38,717 nt of DNA. It comes from Flaviramulus sp. (GTDB taxonomy: Bacteria > Bacteroidota > Bacteroidia > Flavobacteriales > Flavobacteriaceae). The stretch is from positions 1 through 38,717 of the forward strand of contig NZ_JABDMV010000117.1 of NCBI RefSeq assembly GCF_013001275.1. The letters are read 5' to 3'. Position numbers and translations under genes: made by a program. The notes beneath the pieces were generated by a model. The model ran no database searches. It was not told the DNA's origin and saw only the letters and a list, made by a program, of their open reading frames with translations. Of this stretch, positions 33,059 through 38,717 are shown piece after piece; within the stretch, counting starts at the first letter, position 1, and each line of letters starts with the position of its first letter.

Positions 33059-33866
33059 ATAAAATAGCATCCATTTCCTTTTGAATCGCCTTGGCTTTTA
33101 AAGCTGCCGCATGCGCAAAATCTTCTTGATTTGAAGCGTATATAATTCCTCTTGAAGAATTAATTAACAAGCCAACATTGTTATTTATGCCATATTTACA
33201 AACTTCTTGTAAATTACCACCTTGTGCACCTACACCCGGAACTAGTAGAAAACTATCAGGAATTACTTTTCTAATTTCCGCAAAATATTCAGCTTTCGTG
33301 GCACCAACTACATACATTAAATTATTGGCATTTTTCCAGGTTTTTGATGTTTCTAAAACTTGTGTATAAAGTTCCTTTCCATCAACTTTCTTAGTCTGAA
33401 AATCGAATGCCCCTTCATTAGATGTTAATGCCAACATAATCGTGTGCTTGTTATCAAACGCTAAAAATGGCTCAACGGAATCTTTTCCCATATAAGGTGC
33501 CACTGTTACGGAATCAAATGCTAAATCTTCAAAAAACGCTTTAGCATACATAGTGCTTGTATTACCAATATCGCCTCGTTTTGCATCTGCTATTGTGAAA
33601 ATTTCTGGATATTTTGAATTGAGATATTTAATCGTTTTTTCCAGAGACTTCCACCCTTTTAAACCATAGGCTTCGTAAAATGCAGTATTCGGTTTATATG
33701 CCACACATAAATGATGAGTTGCATCGATGATGGCCTTATTAAATTCAAAAATAGGGTCTTCTTTTTTTAAAAGATACTTTGGGATTTTGTTTAAATCTAC
33801 ATCCAATCCAATACATAAAAAAGACCTTTTCGTTTGGATTTGTTTTATAAGTTCGTTCGTCGTCAC
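33051..33866 (-). CDS. pyrF: Orotidine-5'-phosphate decarboxylase (type 2)
   Basis: A 271-residue enzyme making UMP from OMP, the last step of pyrimidine synthesis. The length and the sequence around the active site, [14 protein letters not shown] (Asp94, Lys96, Asp99), place it in the longer 'group 2' pyrF type common in Bacteroidetes. The C-terminal phosphate-binding part is seen in [11 protein letters not shown] and [12 protein letters not shown]. It starts 10 bp after the prfA stop, so it is co-transcribed with prfA. It ends 8 bp inside the convergent small ORF. Confidence 0.95.
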   Translation of the reverse strand: MTTNELIKQIQTKRSFLCIGLDVDLNKIPKYLLKKEDPIFEFNKAIIDATHHLCVAYKPNTAFYEAYGLKGWKSLEKTIKYLNSKYPEIFTIADAKRGDIGNTSTMYAKAFFEDLAFDSVTVAPYMGKDSVEPFLAFDNKHTIMLALTSNEGAFDFQTKKVDGKELYTQVLETSKTWKNANNLMYVVGATKAEYFAEIRKVIPDSFLLVPGVGAQGGNLQEVCKYGINNNVGLLINSSRGIIYASNQEDFAHAAALKAKAIQKEMDAILSK

Positions 33867-33876
33867 TTAATATGCA

Positions 33877-34953
33877 TTAAATCAAATCGCTATTAGCTTT
33901 TAACTTTTCAGTGTTTTCTGCTAACATCAATTCATCAATTATTTTTTGGATATCACCATTTACAATATTACTCAAATCATAAAGTGTTAAACCTATTCTA
34001 TGGTCGGTTACTCGTCCTTGCGGATAATTATAGGTTCTAATTTTAGCACTTCTGTCACCTGAAGAAACCATACTGCCACGTTTTTCTGCATCTTCGGCAT
34101 TCTTTTTAGCTAATTCCATTTCGTATAAACGAGAGCGTAGAACTTTAAAAGCTTTCTCTTTGTTTTTATGCTGAGATTTTTGGTCTTGACACTGTGCTAC
34201 CAATCCGGTTGGAATATGCGTTAAACGTACTGCGGAATATGTAGTATTTACTGATTGACCACCAGGACCAGAAGAACAGAAAAAATCAATTCTTACTTCT
34301 TTAGGGTTTATTTCTACGTCAAACTCTTCAGCCTCCGGAAACACCATAACAGTTGCAGCACTTGTGTGTACTCGTCCCTGTGTTTCTGTTTGTGGCACGC
34401 GTTGAACACGATGCACACCGGCTTCAAACTTTAATGTTCCGTAAACATCATCTCCTGTTACTTCAAACTGTATTTCTTTAAAACCACCATTGGTTCCTTC
34501 ACTAAAATCTACCGTATCAACACGCCAGCCTTTACTTTCACAATACTTGCTGTACATTCTAAATAAATCACCTGCAAAAATACTTGCTTCGTCACCACCA
34601 GTGCCAGCCCGTAACTCAACAACGGCATTTTTAGAATCTTCAGGGTCTTTAGGTATTAATAATACCTTTATTTCTTCTTCTAATTTTGGAATTCCTTCTT
34701 TAGCTTCTTCATATTGCATTTTAGCCATTTCTACCATTTCTGGATCATTCCCATCTGCTATTATTGCTTCAGCTTCTGTCAAATTATCGGTCAACTCTAT
34801 ATATTGCTCACGCTTATCCATAAGAATTCGCAAATCTTTGTACTCTCTATTTAGCGCAACATAACGTTTTTGATCTGTAATAATATCAGGTTGGATAATT
34901 AAATCACTCACCTCATCAAAACGCTGTTTTACTATTTGTAATTTCTCTAACAT
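33877..34953 (-). CDS. prfA: Peptide chain release factor 1
   Basis: A 358-residue class I release factor that reads UAA and UAG. The anticodon-like tripeptide is Pro187-Gln188-Thr189 (PxT, RF1-type rather than the SPF of RF2). The GGQ catalytic loop is at residues 231-233 in [11 protein letters not shown], the site of Gln methylation by PrmC. Length is standard. It is the first gene of a pair with pyrF. A promoter with a -7 box and a TTG at -33 spacing lies just upstream. Confidence 0.96.
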   Translation of the reverse strand: MLEKLQIVKQRFDEVSDLIIQPDIITDQKRYVALNREYKDLRILMDKREQYIELTDNLTEAEAIIADGNDPEMVEMAKMQYEEAKEGIPKLEEEIKVLLIPKDPEDSKNAVVELRAGTGGDEASIFAGDLFRMYSKYCESKGWRVDTVDFSEGTNGGFKEIQFEVTGDDVYGTLKFEAGVHRVQRVPQTETQGRVHTSAATVMVFPEAEEFDVEINPKEVRIDFFCSSGPGGQSVNTTYSAVRLTHIPTGLVAQCQDQKSQHKNKEKAFKVLRSRLYEMELAKKNAEDAEKRGSMVSSGDRSAKIRTYNYPQGRVTDHRIGLTLYDLSNIVNGDIQKIIDELMLAENTEKLKANSDLI

Positions 34954-34973
34954 TTGCCTTTATAATTGGGAGT

Positions 34974-35002
34974 CAAAAATACGATAATTTATGAATTTTC
35001 AA
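34974..35002 (-). promoter_or_regulatory. prfA-pyrF promoter
   Basis: On the minus strand TTG (35000-35002) is followed after 18 bp by TATTTTTG (34974-34981). This is the best full match in the window to the Bacteroidetes pattern TTG-N19-TAnnTTTG. It predicts a leader of about 14 nt before the prfA ATG. Confidence 0.6.
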
Positions 35003-35070
35003 CGATAACAACCTGTCGTAATGATTGAAATTAAAAATATTTATAAACGTATTGCGTTATTAATGATACG

Positions 35071-35358
35071 ATGCAGCAGTTTTATTCCATATTTGTTTTT
35101 TATAAACCACTAATAATTTGGTCGATCGCATTAAATATGGTGCTTTTATTTTTAAAATATGAGATGTTTCCAATTCTTATTCTGAAGGTACTATTGGTAG
35201 TTTTTTTATGGTATTATTTATATGAAACTCCTGCAAAACAAAAATTATTATACTTTAAAAATTTAGGCATTTCAACACTAAAAATGTTCTCTTATTTAGT
35301 TATAATCGACTTAATTATAAGTGTACCGTTCCTTTTAATTCTTGAAGAATTTATTTAA
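35071..35358 (+). CDS. Small membrane protein, unknown
   Basis: A 95-residue hydrophobic protein with three probable helices (about residues 12-28, 32-52 and 70-92) separated by a short basic loop (YETPAKQKLLYFKN). It begins 117 bp from divergent prfA and overlaps the 3' end of the convergent DUF3078 gene by 4 bp. No family is recognised. Small unknown membrane proteins in this style are common in flavobacteria, and coding potential is moderate. Confidence 0.6.
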   Translation: MQQFYSIFVFYKPLIIWSIALNMVLLFLKYEMFPILILKVLLVVFLWYYLYETPAKQKLLYFKNLGISTLKMFSYLVIIDLIISVPFLLILEEFI

Positions 35359-36314
35359 AAATCTACCGAGAACCCAACACCCAAAAATTGTTTCCATTGT
35401 ACCTTTGCTCCTGCTTCATCAAATTCACCTTCGATTTCTGTAGGATTCGAAGTTTTCACATCATCATCATATCGTAAATGAGATCCTAACGTAGCTCTAA
35501 CAAAACTATTTACTTTAAAGTCGAAGTCTAATCTCCAATCCAAATCTAAATTTCCAAAATTATTTATGTAATCAGAATAAATACTAACTTGGTGTTTCAC
35601 ATTTATATTTTCTACTATTTCAATTTGGTAACTATTAGTTACTAAAATTCCAAACTCTCTTCTAATTCGCTCTCCTTCGATAATAACATTTCCATTCGTA
35701 TCTAAAACTGCCGGAGTAACTCCAAATGATCCCGCATTAGCCAAATTATCGTCCAATACAAAAGTGGCTTTTAAAGTTATAGGTGAAAAATAAAAAGATA
35801 ATTCGTCAATATCCTTGCCGTATTCCATTCCACCACCAAAAAACAAATACCCCGGTGCCATAAACCTCGATTTTGGTTCGTCCTTATTAGGATACTCATA
35901 ACCGTTTGTGAGTTGTGTTCTAAAATTTAATCTTGCTGAATAAAACCAATTTGATAAAATATTTGGCTTATAACCTAAATTAGAATTGAATTCAATTAAA
36001 TCATCAGTTTTTCTAGACTCTCTGTTTTCTTGCTTATTAATACCATAGTCAACTAAAACATTGTTCTTCCAATTATAAAATCTGTCCTTATAATTATATG
36101 ACGACCGTAAACCTAACAATCCAGAAATTGAATTACTACCTCCTGAGTTCCAATTAACAAAAGCAGCTTCGTTTAAATCTACCGATAGCTTATTATCCTG
36201 ATTCCATTGTGGACCATCGTACTTTCTTTTCTTTTCCTTAATAAAAAGCGAATCTGGCTGCGCGATTGAAACATGATATGATAGGCAAATAAGTAGTAAT
36301 AAAAGGTTTTTCAT
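35355..36314 (-). CDS. DUF3078 outer-membrane beta-barrel protein
   Basis: A 319-residue exported protein: a signal peptide (about residues 1-18, ending VSIAQ), then WNQDNKLSVDLNEAAFVNWNSGGSNSISGLLGL, which is the DUF3078 start signature. It continues as an array of amphipathic beta strands and closes in KQFLGVGFSVDF, an outer-membrane C-terminal signal (final Phe). Bacteroidetes carry several copies; the role is unknown. It stands about 75 bp downstream of purM on the same strand and may share its transcript. Confidence 0.88.
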   Translation of the reverse strand: MKNLLLLLICLSYHVSIAQPDSLFIKEKKRKYDGPQWNQDNKLSVDLNEAAFVNWNSGGSNSISGLLGLRSSYNYKDRFYNWKNNVLVDYGINKQENRESRKTDDLIEFNSNLGYKPNILSNWFYSARLNFRTQLTNGYEYPNKDEPKSRFMAPGYLFFGGGMEYGKDIDELSFYFSPITLKATFVLDDNLANAGSFGVTPAVLDTNGNVIIEGERIRREFGILVTNSYQIEIVENINVKHQVSIYSDYINNFGNLDLDWRLDFDFKVNSFVRATLGSHLRYDDDVKTSNPTEIEGEFDEAGAKVQWKQFLGVGFSVDF

Positions 36315-36388
36315 TATTGGCTGAAATTAATTTTAAAAGCTACATTTTTATCAAAAATTGTTCCAAACGAATTAATAAAAACGATCAA

Positions 36389-37567
36389 TTAATAAGTAAA
36401 CTCACCGAACTCAGACTTAATAGTAAGTTTTTTTGTTTTTGAAGACTCCACACGACCTATTATTTTAGCATCAACATTAAATGATTTAGATATTTTGATA
36501 ATACCTTCTGCTATTTCTGGTGATACATACAGCTCCATTCTATGACCACAATTAAACACTTGATACATTTCTTTCCAATCTGTTTTTGACTGTTCTTGTA
36601 TAAGTTTAAAAAGTGGTGGAACTGAAAACATATTATCTTTTATAATATGAAATTCATCAACAAAATGTAGAATTTTTGTTTGAGCACCACCTGAACAGTG
36701 CACCATACCATGTATGTTTTCACTATTATATTTTGATAGAATTTTTTTAATAATTGGCGCATAAGTTCTTGTAGGTGATAACACTAATTTACCAGCGTTA
36801 ATCGGGGCGTTCTTAACATTATCTGTTAATTTCATACCTCCTGAATAAACAAGACCTGAAGGAACTGAAGCATCAAAACTTTCTGGATATTTTTTGGCTA
36901 AATACTTGCTAAACACATCGTGACGTGCAGAAGTTAATCCATTACTTCCCATTCCTCCATTATATTCCTTTTCATAAGTGGCTTGTCCGAAACTCTCCAA
37001 TCCCACAATAACATCACCCGACTTAATATTAGCATTATCAATGACATCACTACGTTTCATTCTTGCTGTTACAGTTGAATCTACAATAATAGTTCTTACT
37101 AAATCTCCAACATCGGCCGTTTCACCACCAGTTGAATGAATAGTAACTCCATAGCTCTTTAAATCTTCAAGCAATTCTTCTGTTCCAATTATGATAGCAG
37201 AAAGTACTTCACCTGGAATCAAATTTTTATTTCTTCCGATAGTTGAAGATAGCATTATATTATCTGTGGCTCCAACACATAATAAATCGTCTATATTCAT
37301 TATTAATGCATCTTGAGCTATGCCTTTCCAAACAGAAATATCGCCAGTTTCTTTCCAATACATATAAGCTAATGATGATTTTGTTCCTGCTCCATCAGCA
37401 TGCATAATGAGACAATAGTTTTCATCATTTGTTAAATAATCTGGGACTATTTTACAAAAAGCCTTGGGAAAAAGTCCTTTATCAATATTTTTAATTGCAT
37501 TGTGTACATCTTCTTTTGATGCGGAAACACCACGTTGGGCATATCGTTTGGAAACTTCTTGACTCAT
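36389..37567 (-). CDS. purM: Phosphoribosylformylglycinamidine cyclo-ligase (AIR synthase)
   Basis: A 392-residue purine enzyme that closes the imidazole ring of FGAM to give AIR with ATP. The AIR-synthase fold is recognisable: LIMHADGAGTKSSLAY (ATP/metal loop), NIDDLLCVGAT, STGGETADVGDLV, and the C-terminal GMVHCSGGAQTKI and FNCGHRMELYV. It is longer than the E. coli enzyme (about 345) and belongs to the more divergent form typical of Bacteroidetes, so it may also be listed as an 'AIR synthase-related' protein. A -7 box and the upstream gene's terminator precede it. DUF3078 follows on the same strand. Confidence 0.92.
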   Translation of the reverse strand: MSQEVSKRYAQRGVSASKEDVHNAIKNIDKGLFPKAFCKIVPDYLTNDENYCLIMHADGAGTKSSLAYMYWKETGDISVWKGIAQDALIMNIDDLLCVGATDNIMLSSTIGRNKNLIPGEVLSAIIIGTEELLEDLKSYGVTIHSTGGETADVGDLVRTIIVDSTVTARMKRSDVIDNANIKSGDVIVGLESFGQATYEKEYNGGMGSNGLTSARHDVFSKYLAKKYPESFDASVPSGLVYSGGMKLTDNVKNAPINAGKLVLSPTRTYAPIIKKILSKYNSENIHGMVHCSGGAQTKILHFVDEFHIIKDNMFSVPPLFKLIQEQSKTDWKEMYQVFNCGHRMELYVSPEIAEGIIKISKSFNVDAKIIGRVESSKTKKLTIKSEFGEFTY

Positions 37568-37584
37568 AATGTATTATTGTGTTG

Positions 37585-37592
37585 CAAATTTA
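37585..37592 (-). promoter_or_regulatory. -7 box of the purM promoter
   Basis: TAAATTTG on the minus strand is an exact TAnnTTTG match, 18 bp before the purM ATG and directly after the glnN terminator. Confidence 0.55.
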
Positions 37593-37606
37593 ATTTTTTT
37601 GAAAGT

Positions 37607-37636
37607 AAAAATCCTGCTTTTTGAAAGCAGGATTTT
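37607..37636 (-). terminator. Intrinsic terminator of the glnN gene
   Basis: A perfect inverted repeat pairs AAAATCCTGCTTT with AAAGCAGGATTTT around a 3-nt loop. The minus-strand stem ends in TTTTT, 15 bp past the glnN stop. Confidence 0.85.
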
Positions 37637-37650
37637 AGAAGTTTTAAACA

Positions 37651-38717
37651 CTATCTTGTAAATAACAATTCTCTATATTTAGTTAGTGGCCAAATTTCAT
37701 CATCAACCAAAAGCTCTAATTTATCACAGTGATACCGTATTTCATCAAACATTGGTTTAACATTGTTGCAATAAGCGTTAGCTTTCTTTTCAATATCTTC
37801 AATACCATTAGCTTTTTTACGCCCATCAATCATTTTAGTTACATTCACATTAATCCCTTCAATATGATTAGAAATTTCTTCAATTAAATTGATTTGTTCT
37901 TTTGATAGTGAATCGAATTTTTTATCAAATATTTCTTTTAAACCTCTAACATTTTCGATTAAGATATTTTGATATTTTACTGCTGTTGGCACAATATGAT
38001 TACGTGCAATATCACCTAATACCCTGCTTTCGATTTGAATGTGCATAATATAGGCCTCTATTTCAATTTCATATCGAGCTTCAGTTTCAATCCTACTCAT
38101 TACATTCATTTCTTCAAAAAGCGCAATACTTTCTTCAGAAATTTTAGCTCGCAATGCTTCCGGCGTATTTTTATTATTACTTAAACCACGTTTTTTTGCT
38201 TCTTTCTCCCATGCTTCACCATAACCATTACCTTCAAATAAAATAGCTTTCGTAGATTTAATATATTCTCTTAATACGTTAAAAATAGCTTCGTCTTTCT
38301 TTAAATCTTTTTTATCGATTAGCTTGTCAACTTCAACTTTAAAATCTTTTAATTGTTTAGCTACAATAGTATTTAAAACCGTCATTGGATTACCACAATT
38401 CGCAGTTGAACCTACTGCTCGAAACTCAAATTTATTTCCAGTAAATGCGAAAGGAGATGTTCGGTTTCTATCTGTATTATCTAATAAAACATCTGGTATT
38501 TTTCCAACTACATTTAGTTTTAATTCGGTTTTTTCCTGTGGTGATAATTTCCCTTTCGTAACACCTTCAAGTTCCTCTAATACTTTCGTTAATTGTGCCC
38601 CAATAAATACAGAGATGATTGCCGGTGGTGCTTCATTTGCTCCAAGACGATGGTCGTTACTTGCCGATGCTATTGCAGCTCTTAATAACGCTTCATTTTC
38701 ATATACTGCCTTAATGG
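37651..38717 (-). CDS. glnN: Glutamine synthetase type III, C-terminal half
   Basis: The frame is open to the right edge and encodes the last 355 residues of a protein that is normally about 700-730 long. It makes glutamine from glutamate, ammonia and ATP. Before the first internal Met I read in frame a block with SNDHRLGANEAPPAIISVFI and one with DRNRTSPFAFTGNKFEFRAVGS, both diagnostic of GlnN (GSIII) and of its active site. The long helical C-terminal extension follows (residues about 120-355 of the visible part), which is specific to type III. The ATG at 38385 is internal, not the start. Monocistronic as far as visible, with a strong terminator. Confidence 0.95.
   Translation of the reverse strand, partial: IKAVYENEALLRAAIASASNDHRLGANEAPPAIISVFIGAQLTKVLEELEGVTKGKLSPQEKTELKLNVVGKIPDVLLDNTDRNRTSPFAFTGNKFEFRAVGSTANCGNPMTVLNTIVAKQLKDFKVEVDKLIDKKDLKKDEAIFNVLREYIKSTKAILFEGNGYGEAWEKEAKKRGLSNNKNTPEALRAKISEESIALFEEMNVMSRIETEARYEIEIEAYIMHIQIESRVLGDIARNHIVPTAVKYQNILIENVRGLKEIFDKKFDSLSKEQINLIEEISNHIEGINVNVTKMIDGRKKANGIEDIEKKANAYCNNVKPMFDEIRYHCDKLELLVDDEIWPLTKYRELLFTR

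Noticed and set aside
1-38717. CRISPR array, tRNA/rRNA genes, insertion sequences, prophage or attachment sites
   Set aside because: No direct-repeat array, no cloverleaf or CCA end, no transposase or integrase motif, and no terminal repeats were found.

Overview
The window is ordinary chromosome from a member of the Bacteroidota, most likely a marine-type Flavobacteriaceae. The support is: AT-rich DNA; start codons without Shine-Dalgarno sequences; TAnnTTTG -7 promoter boxes; flavobacterial versions of DnaJ, IcmF, PurM and type III glutamine synthetase; and many lipoproteins and beta-barrels of Bacteroidetes-only DUF families. I see no tRNA, rRNA, CRISPR array, transposase, integrase or prophage gene.

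Layout. 1-3021 (+) is the end of a surface-polysaccharide acylation cluster: an SGNH-like esterase cut by the left edge, an AlgI-type MBOAT and a DUF1624/HGSNAT-like membrane protein. 3024-6021 (-) holds a DinB-like protein, a secreted M28 peptidase and, after a degenerate copy of what I take to be a dispersed flavobacterial repeat, a PPK2 kinase. 6160-6897 (+) is an unknown Cys-rich exported coiled-coil protein. 6927-12200 (-) is a tight five-gene block: NatA-like ATPase, NatB-like permease, MscS channel, DUF6268 beta-barrel and a sigma-54 activator with no DNA-binding domain. A 327-bp gap with three tandem hairpins separates it from grpE-dnaJ.

14384-18881 carries a YceI lipoprotein, a TIGR01777 epimerase-like protein, DUF4920-mnmD, ilvE and a MazG/PRA-PH-like pyrophosphohydrolase. 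18920-22951 has small membrane ORFs, a lipid-anchored M49 dipeptidyl peptidase III, an SRPBCC-GyrI fusion and crcB. 23078-25857 (-) has NIPSNAP, DUF1684, DUF4252 and an Lrp/AsnC regulator. 25981-30805 has an S23-like helical protein, the giant fused mutase IcmF and purU. 30800-33058 has a PqqB-like metallo-hydrolase lipoprotein, a DUF4197 lipoprotein and two small ORFs. 33051-38717 is housekeeping: pyrF, prfA, a small membrane protein, DUF3078, purM and the C-terminal half of glnN.

How the genes fit together. Purine, pyrimidine, one-carbon and nitrogen metabolism (purM, purU, pyrF, glnN, ilvE), acyl-CoA rearrangement (icmF), protein folding and synthesis (grpE, dnaJ, prfA, mnmD) and envelope functions are interleaved, mostly as one- or two-gene units separated by convergent ends. 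Several neighbours overlap tail to tail by 4-8 bp. I found no convincing new defence or mobile system. The least explained signals are the five-gene block with the HTH-less sigma-54 regulator, the three hairpins downstream of dnaJ, the palindrome-rich micro-ORF region at 19106-19325, and the repeat relic at 5085-5160.
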